From positions 1 to 61,412 of the forward strand of contig JAESUM010000093.1 of assembly GCA_016763075.1 (NCBI GenBank): DNA of 61,412 nucleotides, in the 5' to 3' direction. Source of the stretch: Pseudomonadales bacterium. GTDB taxonomy: Bacteria; Pseudomonadota; Gammaproteobacteria; Pseudomonadales; JAHRWD01. Made by a program: the position numbers and the translations under genes. Below, piece by piece: positions 20,981 through 30,744 of this stretch. The notes under the pieces are model-generated. The model was not told the DNA's origin. It did no database searches and worked only from the letters and a program-made list of their open reading frames with translations. The first letter of the stretch is position 1, and each line of letters starts with the position of its first letter.

Positions 20981-21025
20981 AGATACAAAAAAAGCGCATC
21001 GTTTGAATGCGCTTTTTTTGTATCT
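20981..21025 (+). terminator. Intrinsic terminator after hupB
   Basis: Perfect 19-bp stem (20981-20999 with 21007-21025), 7-base loop, GCGCAT core with A and T tracts. A weaker 8-bp GC-rich hairpin (20943-20978) lies upstream. It isolates hupB from ppiD. Confidence 0.9.
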
Positions 21026-21068
21026 TAGATCTCAAAACTGAAAACGGTTTTTATAAGTAGGAGGAGCC

Positions 21069-22949
21069 ATGCTTCAAGATATTCGTGACAACATGCAGGG
21101 AGTCATTGCAAAGATTATTATCGGCTTGATAGTGATTACCTTTGCACTGTTCGGTATTGACTCGATCTTCGGGGGAGTTACCGAGCAGCCTGCGCTTGAA
21201 ATCAATGGCGACGAAATCTCTGAAAGGCAGCTGCTCAACGCAATTATGCTAGAAAAGCGTAAATTGCTGAGCCGTGCTGGTAAAGCCTTTGATCCGAGTT
21301 TGATCGACGACAACCTACTTCGACCTGGTGTACAGCAACGTTTGGTAAACCGTCAATTATTGGTTCAATACGCTGGCCAGCAAGGCATGAGCACAGATAA
21401 AGCGAATATCGATGAACTGATCCGAAGTCAGACTGATTTCCAAGTAGATGGTGTTTTTAATCAAAAACTGTTCGCTCGGGCGCTCAATAACAGCGGAATG
21501 ACACCGCAAACCTACGTGAACTCTGTACGCGAAGAGATGATGTTAACGCAGGTCGCATCGGCGTTTATAAATTCTGAGTTTGTATCGGACCAAGAATTAA
21601 AACGTATAGCTACGTTGATGCAGCAAACCCGTAGTTTTAGCTACGCCACCGTCACTCAAGAATCTGTTGCGGCATCACTAAACGTTGATGAACAGCAATT
21701 TGAAGAGCATTACCAGCAAAACAGCGACCGCTTCATGACCGATGAAAAGGTTTCAATTGAATATATTGAACTAAGCAGAAAGTCGATTGCCGATTCCATC
21801 GAGATTACCGAGCAAGCGATATTGGATGCTTTTGAGTTTGAGGTTGGCGAAGATTCACGAGCCATCCAGCGAACAGCGGCCCACATATTGATTGAGCTGG
21901 CTTCAGCTGACTCAAGTGAGGCATTAGCCAGAGTAACATCGCTCAAGCAGCAATTGTTAGATGGAGCAAGTTTTGAAGACTTGGCCAAGCAGCATTCTGC
22001 AGATATCAGTTCTGCGGCTGATGGCGGTCAACTTGGTGTAACCGAAGGTGATACCTTCCCAGCAGAATTTGAAGAGGCACTGTCTGAGTTAAGCGTTGGG
22101 CAGGTATCTGACCCAGTTAAAACCGATGCGGGTTACCATTTGATCAAATTGGTAGCCAGTTACGCACCGGCACCTTTGGTGCTAGAAGATAACCGCGGGC
22201 GTATTGTGCGGCAACTTGAAGGTGAAGCCACCGAGCAGCAGTACATTCGCGCCGCAGAAGAGTTGGCTGACCTGGCGTTTGAGTCCTCGGACTTAGCGGA
22301 ACCATCGGAAGAGCTGGGACTGGAAATTAAGTCGCTATCGGCGTTTGATCGCTCAGGTGGCGAAGGCTTGTTGAGCAATCGTGCAGTTGTGAATGCAGCG
22401 TTTTCAGATGAAGTGCTGCTAGAAGGTAACAACAGTTCACTCATCGAGTTAGGGCAAGACCAACTGTTGGTGCTGCGCGTTAGTCATCACGATAAGCCTC
22501 GGCAGTTGTCGTATGCTGAATCTGCTGAAGCGGTTAGACAAGATTACATCGTAAGCCTTGCGCGGATCGAAGTGCAGAACACCGGTAATCGTGCTTATGA
22601 TGCGCTTGTTGGCGGGGCTAGCGGCAATGAGTTAGCGCAGAAATATCATTTCGAGTGGCATGTATCGAGTAACGTGATGCGAGCGGTAAAAGGTGTTCCT
22701 CAAGAGATTCTGCGACATGCATTTAGCATGAGTGGTGCGACGGCGGATAAAACATCGACCAGCAAACTTACCTTAAAGAACGGCGATTTTGCATTGGTTG
22801 TATTGACCAAGGTTTCTGATGACGGTGATCAAATGAGCCCGCAAGAACGCAAACAATTCCGCGAGTCGTTGTCGGCTTTTGCTGGACAGACTCAGTTTGA
22901 AGCGTTGACTAATATTCTGCGTGATGAGGCTGAAATCCGAGTATTCTAA
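21069..22949 (+). CDS. ppiD: Periplasmic folding chaperone PpiD
   Basis: Membrane-anchored periplasmic chaperone at the Sec translocon, SurA-like. One N-terminal membrane segment (residues 12-35) is followed by a SurA-N-like helical domain and a parvulin domain around residues 265-360 (AAHILIEL ... GGQLGVTEGDTFPAEFEEAL ... VKTDAGYHLIKL). The C-terminal helical part completes 626 aa, the normal length. GGAGGAGCC precedes the ATG. Confidence 0.93.
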   Translation: MLQDIRDNMQGVIAKIIIGLIVITFALFGIDSIFGGVTEQPALEINGDEISERQLLNAIMLEKRKLLSRAGKAFDPSLIDDNLLRPGVQQRLVNRQLLVQYAGQQGMSTDKANIDELIRSQTDFQVDGVFNQKLFARALNNSGMTPQTYVNSVREEMMLTQVASAFINSEFVSDQELKRIATLMQQTRSFSYATVTQESVAASLNVDEQQFEEHYQQNSDRFMTDEKVSIEYIELSRKSIADSIEITEQAILDAFEFEVGEDSRAIQRTAAHILIELASADSSEALARVTSLKQQLLDGASFEDLAKQHSADISSAADGGQLGVTEGDTFPAEFEEALSELSVGQVSDPVKTDAGYHLIKLVASYAPAPLVLEDNRGRIVRQLEGEATEQQYIRAAEELADLAFESSDLAEPSEELGLEIKSLSAFDRSGGEGLLSNRAVVNAAFSDEVLLEGNNSSLIELGQDQLLVLRVSHHDKPRQLSYAESAEAVRQDYIVSLARIEVQNTGNRAYDALVGGASGNELAQKYHFEWHVSSNVMRAVKGVPQEILRHAFSMSGATADKTSTSKLTLKNGDFALVVLTKVSDDGDQMSPQERKQFRESLSAFAGQTQFEALTNILRDEAEIRVF

Positions 22950-22963
22950 AACGCTGATATGTT

Positions 22964-22999
22964 TGCTGCTTAGGTGACGAAATGGCCACCTAAGCAGCA
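22964..22999 (+). terminator. Hairpin after ppiD
   Basis: Perfect 13-bp stem (22964-22976 with 22987-22999), 10-base loop, 14 bases after the ppiD stop. There is no long T tract, so strength is uncertain. Confidence 0.65.
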
Positions 23000-23192
23000 T
23001 TATCCGCAGCACGTTATGCTCGTTATACCTATACAAGCCTGCATAAAAAAAGAACTGTAATAAAGAGATACAAAAATAGTACGCAATAAAGATATTTAAC
23101 AGAGTCTTTGGCTTTGTTCTGAGTGGTTGCGAAATATTGCGAGAAGGGCAATAGGGTAACTAACGGCGCGGGTTTTTCCAGCGGTTACTACG

Positions 23193-23218
23193 GTATGGCC
23201 CATCGAAATGAGCCATAC
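23193..23218 (-). terminator. Possible hairpin after fabI
   Basis: A 7-bp stem (GTATGGC/GCCATAC) with a 12-base loop, 11 bases past the fabI stop on the minus strand. No clear T tract; weak call. Confidence 0.3.
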
Positions 23219-23228
23219 ACAAAGCATC

Positions 23229-24023
23229 TTATCCAGCAGATTCAATATCGCCCATAGCGGTGGTATTGAAACCACCATCTACGTACAACACTTCACCACT
23301 AATACCACTTGCTAAATCAGAGCACAAAAACGCCGCTGCGTTACCGACTTCGCCGGTAGTAACGTTGCGTCGCATTGGTGTTTGCATTTCATTGTGCGAA
23401 AGCATTTTTCTGAAGTCTTTAATTCCAGAGGCCGCTAATGTCCGAATTGGGCCTGCTGAAATTGCGTTGACTCGAATCCCTTCTGGGCCAAGGCTACCCG
23501 CCAAGTACCGAACGCTAGCTTCTAGGCTGGCTTTGGCTAAGCCCATGACGTTGTAGTTAGGCATGGTACGTTGTGAACCCAAATACGTGAGGGTTAGCAG
23601 CGCGCCGTCGCGGCCCAGCAACATGGGTTTAGCGGCTTTGGCTAGGGCTACAAAACTGTATGCGCTGATATCGTGTGCTATTTTGAAGCCTTCGCGGGTC
23701 GATGCATCGACGAAATCACCATCGAGTTCATCACGTGGCGCAAACCCCACACAATGTACAACGATGTCGATGCTATCCCAGGTTTGTCCTAGGTCGGCGA
23801 AGACTTGGTCAATTTCAGCGTCATCGGCAACATCACACGGAAATACTAAGCTTGAATCCCAGGCACCGGCGAATTTAGTAACACGATCTTTAAGTTTGTC
23901 GTTTTGGAAAGTAAAGGCTAGTTCAGCCCCTTCGCGGTGCATGGCATCTGCAATGCCGTAGGCGATAGACAGTTTGCTAGCGATGCCAACGATCAACGCT
24001 CTTTTTCCGGTAAGAAAACCCAT
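23229..24023 (-). CDS. fabI: Enoyl-ACP reductase FabI
   Basis: NADH-dependent reduction of enoyl-ACP, the last step of each elongation cycle. Divergent SDR: the [22 protein letters not shown] cofactor region, given as [18 protein letters not shown], is at the N-terminus. The Tyr-x6-Lys catalytic pair is in [12 protein letters not shown]. The C-terminal segment [23 protein letters not shown] is typical, here cited by its ends AAAFLCSDL and YVDGG. Length is 264 aa, normal for FabI. AAGGG lies seven bases before the ATG. It completes the Fab set, which here lacks only fabH, fabA/fabZ and fabB. Confidence 0.95.
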   Translation of the reverse strand: MGFLTGKRALIVGIASKLSIAYGIADAMHREGAELAFTFQNDKLKDRVTKFAGAWDSSLVFPCDVADDAEIDQVFADLGQTWDSIDIVVHCVGFAPRDELDGDFVDASTREGFKIAHDISAYSFVALAKAAKPMLLGRDGALLTLTYLGSQRTMPNYNVMGLAKASLEASVRYLAGSLGPEGIRVNAISAGPIRTLAASGIKDFRKMLSHNEMQTPMRRNVTTGEVGNAAAFLCSDLASGISGEVLYVDGGFNTTAMGDIESAG

Positions 24024-24170
24024 AAGACAACCCTTATTTAGTATGTGTAGATAAATAAAACAGATCTGTTTTTATAGGTCCCAGTATAAATTAAAAGACC
24101 TTCTGATGCGATTTCAACGTATTCGTAAATACGCCGAAATCGATTGAGGTGTGTTTATGTCGTCAAACGC

Positions 24171-25013
24171 CTACATCACGATGCGGTAAATCACCGTTCC
24201 ACGCATATAGACTTTTTGATCTTCCGCCCCTGCGAGCTCAACATCACACCAGAATATCTCTTCATCGCGCTGCGTAACCTGGCTATAGGCGACCAAATCG
24301 CCCTTTGGTGGCGGAGCGAGCACTTGAGCTTGTATAGCTGGGGTCGACGCTTTGTACATTCCGGGCCCGGTTTGCGCCCAGGCCGCCATTGCGCCGGTGG
24401 TATCGAAAAGTGCGAGAGCTGCGCCTTCGTGAATACCCTCTACATCCGCGTTGTTATCTTGCCAGGGCATTACCAGCCGTGACCGACCTTCTTTCATTAG
24501 CTCCGCTTTGATACCACGATTACCGATAAACGAATTCATACCGATGCGTGCACCCATTGGGCCTGGGTCTATCTCGCCGTTATCGCCAATGCAGCTTGCC
24601 AACTGCGGTTGATCTTTGCCAAACCGGCCGCGCACAGCTATTGATGCACTGGCTATTGGTTTGCCTTCGGTAGTTTTTACTTCGACGTTAAAAAAGCACA
24701 GCTCTTTGCCGCGTCGAAGCAGTTTGATGTCGGCATAGACTGCTTCGTTAATTGCAGCAGCAAGGTAGTTGATTTGAAAACCGACGGTGTGCAATGTCTT
24801 AGCGTCAGCCCCTAACGTGGCGCGAGCGACTGCATGAGCACCAATAACTGATAACGAAGCCGCCACGCCGCCATGCAATACGCCGCCAGGGTTGCAGTTA
24901 TTTTCATTGAAGGGCAATTCGAATATCGCGTCTTCTTTGGTGAGTGTGTTTGCGACCACTCCTAAAGTTGAAATATAGGGCGACTGATCCAACCAATTTC
25001 GGGCAAATTCCAT
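24171..25013 (-). CDS. Double-hotdog PaaI-type thioesterase
   Basis: A 280-aa protein with two hotdog folds in one chain, predicted to hydrolyse acyl-CoA or acyl-ACP thioesters. The first domain has the PaaI-type GVLHGGVAASLS motif near residue 42; the second has GIHEGAALALFDTTGA near residue 193, where the His-Glu arrangement replaces His-Gly-Gly. AAAGG precedes the ATG. It is divergent from another PaaI-type gene at 25199, leaving a 185-base shared control region. The substrate is unknown; proximity to fabI suggests lipid metabolism. Confidence 0.8.
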   Translation of the reverse strand: MEFARNWLDQSPYISTLGVVANTLTKEDAIFELPFNENNCNPGGVLHGGVAASLSVIGAHAVARATLGADAKTLHTVGFQINYLAAAINEAVYADIKLLRRGKELCFFNVEVKTTEGKPIASASIAVRGRFGKDQPQLASCIGDNGEIDPGPMGARIGMNSFIGNRGIKAELMKEGRSRLVMPWQDNNADVEGIHEGAALALFDTTGAMAAWAQTGPGMYKASTPAIQAQVLAPPPKGDLVAYSQVTQRDEEIFWCDVELAGAEDQKVYMRGTVIYRIVM

Positions 25014-25198
25014 TTTGTTAAGCCTTTAATTTAAGTGTGGTTTAAAGAGGAAATATTCACAAAGCCGAATATTTAGTGAGCCTAGAATGCGTGCTAGCGG
25101 TGCTATGAATTGGCAATGCGGATACAAAAAATATTGTTTTCGTATTATGCTCAACCACGTTTACACGATTCCAATAATAAAATACAAGGATTGATATC

Positions 25199-25651
25199 AT
25201 GCCAGAACTTCCAAAATTTGAAAATTTTAATCAAGATATCGCAGATGCTATGTTGGCGGGCCACGCAAAAGGTCAAACAGGTATAGCCGGTTATCTTGGA
25301 ATCAACTTAGTAGAATTTGGCCCCGGTACATTGGTTGCCGAAATGGATGTAGCGGAGGAGTTGATAACACCCAATGGCGCTATGCACGGTGGCGTGATGG
25401 CTGCTTTTATGGATCACGTGTTAGGGGTGGTCTGTTACCCAGTAATGGACGCCGGCAAATGGGCCGCCACAACTGAGTTCAAATTAAATTACATGGCCGC
25501 GATTCGTGGTGGAAAACTAACCGCGAAATCAGAAGTGGTTTCTATGACACGCTCAACTATTGTGGTTCGCGCATTGGTAGAAAACGCAGGGCGGTTGTGC
25601 TGCTCGGCGCAGGGTACGTTGTTGATACGCGAGCCTAAAAATAAATCGTAA
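25199..25651 (+). CDS. PaaI family thioesterase
   Basis: Single hotdog-fold thioesterase of 150 aa. The signature NGAMHGGVMAAFMDHVLG lies around residues 59-76, with an Asp in the position used for water activation. Residues WAATTEFKLNYMAAIRGGKL fit the second half of the fold. It is divergently arranged with a two-domain homologue, suggesting shared regulation and related acyl-CoA substrates. A hairpin terminator follows 31 bases downstream. Confidence 0.85.
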   Translation: MPELPKFENFNQDIADAMLAGHAKGQTGIAGYLGINLVEFGPGTLVAEMDVAEELITPNGAMHGGVMAAFMDHVLGVVCYPVMDAGKWAATTEFKLNYMAAIRGGKLTAKSEVVSMTRSTIVVRALVENAGRLCCSAQGTLLIREPKNKS

Positions 25652-25682
25652 GTAGCACTTCACATATCTCCTAAACACCATT

Positions 25683-25710
25683 AAAACAGCTCGCTATGGC
25701 GGGCTGTTTT
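25683..25710 (+). terminator. Intrinsic terminator after the PaaI thioesterase
   Basis: Stem AAAACAGC/GCTGTTTT plus CGC/GCG with one T-G step between them, loop TATG, ending in a T run. The rest of the 238-base gap before the next gene shows no gene. Confidence 0.8.
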
Positions 25711-25889
25711 GCTTCAATCGCTCTTGCTGGTATACGTTGTAAGAGTTATGATCCGAGGGATTTTTATCAGTTTCGCTCTTCCATACGTGTTCAGCGCACT
25801 TTCGTTTGAGCGTGTTACGGGGAAGAGCCTGTGTAATCAAGAGTGCCTAAAACTCATTTGGGCAGTTTAATAATAAATGGAGAATAGCT

Positions 25890-26975
25890 ATGAAAGCAGC
25901 GGTATACCGAGGCGCGGATAAGGCAATTTTGGTCGAAGAAGTTGAACTTGAGTCAACTGAAGGTGGTGAAGTACTGGTTGATATCACTTCATGTGGTGTT
26001 TGCCACAGTGATTTGCACATCATGAACATGATGCCAGAAGCGCCAATGCCAATGATTTTTGGTCATGAAGCAGCTGGAGTTGTAAAAGAAGTAGGCGAGA
26101 ACGTTACTTCAGTAGTAGCGGGCGATCACGTCATTATCGCTTTCTACGGATCTTGCGGGTTCTGTTTCCATTGCGTTAAAGGTATGCGTAACCTTTGTAC
26201 TAACCGTGATTTCGCAGATCGCCAGTTTGACGGTTCACGTCCTCGTCTCAAAGTTGGTGGCGTTCCTACCATGCAAGGCGTTGGTGTTGGCGGTTGGGCT
26301 AGCCAGGCTTTATTGCCTGAATCAAGCATCATCAAAGTACGTAAAGATGCTCCTCTCGAGAAAATCGGCTTGATCGGTTGTGGCGTAATGACCGGTGTTG
26401 GCGCAGCCATTCACACGGCTAAAGTTGAGCCAGGTTCTGACGTTGCAGTTATTGGTTGTGGTGGTGTTGGACTTAACATCATTCAAGGCGCACGCCTTGC
26501 AGGTGCTAACAAAATCATCGCTATTGATTTGATGGACAGCAAACTTGAAATGGCTCGCCAATTCGGCGCGACTCATTGCGTAAGTGGCGCAAATGGCGAT
26601 CCAGTTGCACAGGTTCAAGCAATTGCACCTACTCTTGACTACGCGTTCGAAGCGATTGGTCTTGGCATAACTGTTCAACAAGCATTCGCGATGATTCGTC
26701 CAGGCGGAACCGCAGTAGTGGTTGGCGTAGGAATGGGCAAAGTAGCTGAGCTACCTGTTGGTGACTTCTTGCAAGAGAAGAAAATCATGGGCTCTATGTA
26801 CGGTTCTGGCCAAGTACACGTGGATATTCCTCGTTTGGTTGACCTCTACATGGAAGGCAAGCTTGAGCTTGACGCATTGATCTCTAAGGTGCGTCCTTTG
26901 AGCGAAGTGAAAGAAGCATTTGACGATATGACTGGCGGAAACGTTGCTCGTACCATGTTGGATGTAAACGCGTAA
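25890..26975 (+). CDS. Zinc-dependent alcohol dehydrogenase
   Basis: Medium-chain NAD(P)-dependent alcohol dehydrogenase, 361 aa. The catalytic zinc ligands are in CGVCHSD and GHEAAGVV, the structural zinc cysteines in CGFCFHCVKGMRNLC, and the Rossmann motif is GCGGVGLNIIQGA. It resembles class III/aryl or long-chain alcohol dehydrogenases. Codon choice is strongly biased (GGT, GTT, CGT, AAC) compared with neighbours, suggesting high expression. It may oxidise fatty or aryl alcohols, including products of the P450s about 20 kb away; that is inference. GGAG lies about eight bases before the ATG. Confidence 0.85.
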   Translation: MKAAVYRGADKAILVEEVELESTEGGEVLVDITSCGVCHSDLHIMNMMPEAPMPMIFGHEAAGVVKEVGENVTSVVAGDHVIIAFYGSCGFCFHCVKGMRNLCTNRDFADRQFDGSRPRLKVGGVPTMQGVGVGGWASQALLPESSIIKVRKDAPLEKIGLIGCGVMTGVGAAIHTAKVEPGSDVAVIGCGGVGLNIIQGARLAGANKIIAIDLMDSKLEMARQFGATHCVSGANGDPVAQVQAIAPTLDYAFEAIGLGITVQQAFAMIRPGGTAVVVGVGMGKVAELPVGDFLQEKKIMGSMYGSGQVHVDIPRLVDLYMEGKLELDALISKVRPLSEVKEAFDDMTGGNVARTMLDVNA

Positions 26976-26987
26976 ACGGTTTTTTTG

Positions 26988-27070
26988 GCTGATTACAGCA
27001 CCCTGTGCGGTAATCAGCTGCCGTTATATGTGACAAAAAAGGGGCGTTCGTAAGAGCGGCCCTTTTTTTT
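26988..27070 (+). terminator. Tandem hairpins after the alcohol dehydrogenase
   Basis: A 9-bp stem GCTGATTAC/GTAATCAGC (26988-26996 with 27010-27018) is followed by an A-tract GGG / CCC T-tract hairpin (27035-27043 with 27060-27068). The second has the look of an intrinsic terminator and could work in both directions. Double terminators fit a highly expressed gene. Confidence 0.75.
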
Positions 27071-27146
27071 GCTCAACCGATATTGAAATTGCCCAATTGC
27101 TACGCTTTGTTCGCCACATAAAGCCCCATGGAACTCATCACCAGAC

Positions 27147-28145
27147 ATGATCAAAACCAGCTCCTTCGAGCCCACTAAAAGGTTTCGGCCCACTCACATA
27201 CAAACGATATACCCAACGTATGTAAGCAGGCCGTCAAACATTAAAAGAGACCGTGAGCGATTCGAACTATTGGATGGCGATTTTGTAGATCTAGATTGGG
27301 CGGGCCAACAATACACTAACAGCAGTAATCCGCGCATCGTGCTAATACTGCACGGGTTATGCGGTTCATCCAGCTCAAATTACGTGCTTGGGTTACAGCA
27401 ACAACTACTGGACCAAGGTATCGCCAGCGTCGCGATGAATTTTAGAGGTTGCAGCGGCGAACCAAACCGCTTGCTGCGGGCCTATCATTCCGGCGAAACC
27501 AGCGACATGAACGAGGTCTTTTTTGCGCTGGCAGAGCGTTATCCAGCAGCATCTTTTGCTTCTGTTGGATACTCCCTTGGGGCCAATGCAATGCTCAAAT
27601 GGCATGGCGAAATGGGCCCCAATTCGCCACTGGTTGCCGCCGTTGCCGTTTCATCCCCCTATGATTTAAGCCTCAGCACTAATCGTATGAACCGTGGCAT
27701 TTCGGTGTTGTATCAGCGCCATCTTGTGCAAGGGTTAATCCATTATGTGGAATGCAAATTAGCGCACTACCGCAAGCAGCAAGACTGGGAGAATTATAAA
27801 AAATTGCGGGCCTTAGGCTCGCTAGTGAGCACCAAAACCTTCGTTGAATTTGATGGTCTTGTGACCGCGCCATTGTTTGGTTACGACAGCGCAGAACATT
27901 ACTATGAAAAGTGCAGCAGCTTGCCATTTTTGGCACAGATCAAAACCCCAACATTATTAATTCATGCGTTGGATGATCCCTTTGTACATGCCGAGGCAAT
28001 CCCTACAGCAGCTCATTTGGCAGCAGATACAGTGCTTGAATTAAGCGAATTCGGCGGTCATGTGGGCTTTGTTAACGGAACCTTTCGTAAACCGAATTTT
28101 TGGCTTGATACACGTATCAGTGATTATTTGGTAGAGCGGTTATAA
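27147..28145 (+). CDS. YheT-family alpha/beta hydrolase
   Basis: Alpha/beta hydrolase of the YheT/ABHD1-3 type, 332 aa. LILHGLCGSSSSNYV carries the oxyanion region, the nucleophile elbow is GYSLGANAMLKW, and the acid/base pair is probably the Asp in HALDDPFV and the His in EFGGHVGF. Relatives act on esters or lipids, but the substrate is not established. It converges with the M23 peptidase gene; the stops are 13 bases apart with no clear terminator. Confidence 0.85.
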   Translation: MIKTSSFEPTKRFRPTHIQTIYPTYVSRPSNIKRDRERFELLDGDFVDLDWAGQQYTNSSNPRIVLILHGLCGSSSSNYVLGLQQQLLDQGIASVAMNFRGCSGEPNRLLRAYHSGETSDMNEVFFALAERYPAASFASVGYSLGANAMLKWHGEMGPNSPLVAAVAVSSPYDLSLSTNRMNRGISVLYQRHLVQGLIHYVECKLAHYRKQQDWENYKKLRALGSLVSTKTFVEFDGLVTAPLFGYDSAEHYYEKCSSLPFLAQIKTPTLLIHALDDPFVHAEAIPTAAHLAADTVLELSEFGGHVGFVNGTFRKPNFWLDTRISDYLVERL

Positions 28146-28158
28146 CGCTAAGTGACCG

Positions 28159-29091
28159 CTAACGTGTGGGTTGCTCGATGAGTTGAAGCGTATCGCTTAA
28201 AAAAAGCATGGGGTCGATTCGAACATTATTTAAATTCAGGCTCCAATGCAGATGCGGCCCGGTAGCGCGGCCAGTTTGCCCCACGGTACCTAGTTGCTCT
28301 GCGCGTTTAATCACTTGCGTAACACCGACATCGATTCGTTCAAGGTGACAAAACATACTCACCAAGCCTTGGCCATGATCCAAAATTACGGTATTTCCGT
28401 TAAAAAAGTAGTGACCAGTTGCAACTACGCGGCCTGATTTAGGCGCTTTAACTGGGGTTCCTTCAGTAGCGGCAATATCAATGCCGCTGTGTGGCAGTCG
28501 AGGTTGCTGATTAAAAAAACGAGTTAAACCAAATGGGCTGCTAATTGGCCCGCGCACCGGCCAATCCATTTTCAGAGCATCTTTACCAGCAGGGCTCCAG
28601 TGGACGAAAGCTCGTTTCATCTCACGATACTCTTGTGAGATTCGGCTCATATCGCGCTTTTCAGGGTTCACCAACCGCTTGTTTTTGATCTCAATATGTT
28701 GCTCGGGATAGCTCTTGTTTTGCACTTCGAATGGTTGTTTGCTGGTTTTTTTCTTATTCAAACCTGCGGGGGTGCGCCATTGAATATCAATCGAATGAGT
28801 GCCGGGTTTTGCCGAGCGCGCAATGCCAACCACTGCTAGCCACCCAGGCGTTGTGCCGGAAGAGCGAACCACCATTACCCGGTTCCCATAAAAATGGACG
28901 AGAGGCTCAACTTCGTCTTTTTGTGCATCATGTGTTTGGGCGTTACCAGCGTTGATGGGAACAATGACAATGCCCCCAGGAGCAGCATGCTCAAGGGGAA
29001 GGTCAGCGCTGGTCGCGTACAGCGGCAACTGCAAGCAGGAAAAAAACCAAAACGTAAGGCGAAAACGCCTGAGAGGCTTGAGACGCTTCAT
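28159..29091 (-). CDS. M23 family peptidase (murein hydrolase-like)
   Basis: Exported LytM/M23 metallopeptidase, about 310 aa. The start at 29091 overlaps the xseA stop (ATGA) and gives MKRLKPLRRF followed by a hydrophobic signal peptide ending near ATSA; an upstream in-frame ATG at 29121 would lie inside xseA. The catalytic domain has GPISSPFGLTRFF, HSGIDIAATEGTPV (zinc His and Asp), and HLHW near the end, all four zinc/catalytic positions intact. Role: peptidoglycan cross-link cleavage in the periplasm. Translational coupling with xseA is seen in pseudomonads too. Confidence 0.87.
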   Translation of the reverse strand: MKRLKPLRRFRLTFWFFSCLQLPLYATSADLPLEHAAPGGIVIVPINAGNAQTHDAQKDEVEPLVHFYGNRVMVVRSSGTTPGWLAVVGIARSAKPGTHSIDIQWRTPAGLNKKKTSKQPFEVQNKSYPEQHIEIKNKRLVNPEKRDMSRISQEYREMKRAFVHWSPAGKDALKMDWPVRGPISSPFGLTRFFNQQPRLPHSGIDIAATEGTPVKAPKSGRVVATGHYFFNGNTVILDHGQGLVSMFCHLERIDVGVTQVIKRAEQLGTVGQTGRATGPHLHWSLNLNNVRIDPMLFLSDTLQLIEQPTR

Positions 29092-30455
29092 TGAGTCGGA
29101 AGACTCCGGTTTACCGTACATTCAAGCGATCCTTCGGCTAACCGTGTGGTGAGTTTATCGCCTGGTTTGACTTGTTGATGCGAGCGCACCAGTTCACCGT
29201 TTTCAGTTTGAGCCACGATGCTGTAACCGCGCGAAAGAGTGGCCAGCGGGCTAACGATATCTAAATTTTGAGTAACGTTTTGTAATCGGGTCTTGTGGTG
29301 CGATATCTCGTTTTTCATCTGGCGCTTTAGGCGTAACATCAGCTGCTGCAGTTGGTCGCTGCGCCGCGCTACGTGATGCGCCGGGTTGTGCTGCTGAAGT
29401 GCGGCGATACCGCCGGTTAGCTGCAGTTGAGCGGTTTTAATAGTGGTGCGGGCGCTTTGAGTAAGCCGTAGTTCGAGCTCGTCGATCCGTTGGGATTGTT
29501 CGCTAAGGCGCTCCCCCGGGTGTCGAAGACGGGCTCGCAACCAATCAGTACGGTGTTGCTCTTCTTGGATTCGCTCGGTCATTGCACGAGCCAATTGCTG
29601 CTCTATAGATGCAAACCACTGGGACACTTCCTGTTGGTCTGGGCTTAGAAGTTCAGCCGCAGCCGAAGGAGTAGGGGCGCGTACATCTGCAACATAATCC
29701 GCTATGGTGATATCCACCTCATGGCCGATGGCGCTGACGATTGGGATATCACTGTGAAATATCGCCCGCGCGACCACTTCTTCATTAAATGCCCATAAAT
29801 CTTCGAGCGAGCCACCACCACGGCCTACAATAATGGCATCAACCTGCTCAGTGAGTTGGTTGGCGGTTTCAATCGCGTCGGCAATTTGTTGTGCTGCAAG
29901 CGACCCCTGAACCACAACCGGAATAAGCGTGACCCGAATCAGCGGAAACCGGCGTTCTAACACGGTTAAAATATCGTGCACTACCGCGCCAGTTGATGAG
30001 GTGATCACCACTATATGCGAAGGCATAGTGGGTAGTTCTTGCTTAAGCTCTGCATCGAACAAGCCTTCTTGAAGCAGGCGCTCTTTTAATTGCTCGAAGG
30101 ATTGTCGTAACGCGCCTTCCCCAGCGGCTTCCATTCGATCAACGATAAGCTGAAAATCACCGCGATTCTCATAAAGGCTGACTTGAACGCGGGCCATCAC
30201 ACGCTCACCGGCTTTGGGGGTGAATTGCAGGAATCGGTTGCGACCCTTAAACATAGCGCAACGCACTTGAGCCTTATCATCCTTCAGCGTGAAATAAAGA
30301 TGCCCAGATGACGGCTGGGAAAGATTAGAAAGCTCGGCTTCAACCCAAAGAGGAGGGAAGCCACCTTCAATAAGTTGTTTTACTTTGCGGTTGAGTTTGC
30401 TGATCGAGATAACCGTGCGCTCAGGCATTTTCGATCTATAGGTAGGGGTTTTCAT
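29088..30455 (-). CDS. xseA: Exodeoxyribonuclease VII large subunit
   Basis: Single-strand exonuclease VII large subunit, 455 aa. The OB-fold N-terminus reads ISISKLNRKVKQLIEGGFPP and SGHLYFTLKDD. The catalytic core has ITSSTGAVVHDIL, VIVGRGGGSLEDLWAFNEE (cited as GRGGGSLEDLWAFN) and SAIGHEVDITIADYVAD. A long coiled region (about 280-400) binds XseB. XseB is not in this window. The stop overlaps the M23 gene. Confidence 0.95.
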   Translation of the reverse strand: MKTPTYRSKMPERTVISISKLNRKVKQLIEGGFPPLWVEAELSNLSQPSSGHLYFTLKDDKAQVRCAMFKGRNRFLQFTPKAGERVMARVQVSLYENRGDFQLIVDRMEAAGEGALRQSFEQLKERLLQEGLFDAELKQELPTMPSHIVVITSSTGAVVHDILTVLERRFPLIRVTLIPVVVQGSLAAQQIADAIETANQLTEQVDAIIVGRGGGSLEDLWAFNEEVVARAIFHSDIPIVSAIGHEVDITIADYVADVRAPTPSAAAELLSPDQQEVSQWFASIEQQLARAMTERIQEEQHRTDWLRARLRHPGERLSEQSQRIDELELRLTQSARTTIKTAQLQLTGGIAALQQHNPAHHVARRSDQLQQLMLRLKRQMKNEISHHKTRLQNVTQNLDIVSPLATLSRGYSIVAQTENGELVRSHQQVKPGDKLTTRLAEGSLECTVNRSLPTQ

Positions 30456-30744
30456 AGTTGCGCATCATAAACTAAATGTACCAACGGATCATAAATTGAG
30501 ATGCGCAGTAAATTAGGTGTTTGAGCGCGGTAAAACAGTATATTCCGCATGCATCTATTAAAACTGTGACGCAGTTCCAAACAGTCTTATCAGGAAGCGG
30601 TTACTATATGACCAGCACGGGAATATTAGCTACACTAGTTTTATAGCCATATCTTGTTGCAAGCAACTGTGGGCGCTCAATGTGCCTCCAGGCTCTTTCA
30701 CCGCAGGCCTTTGAAGGCGTGGCGGTATACCTAAAAGAGGTGAG

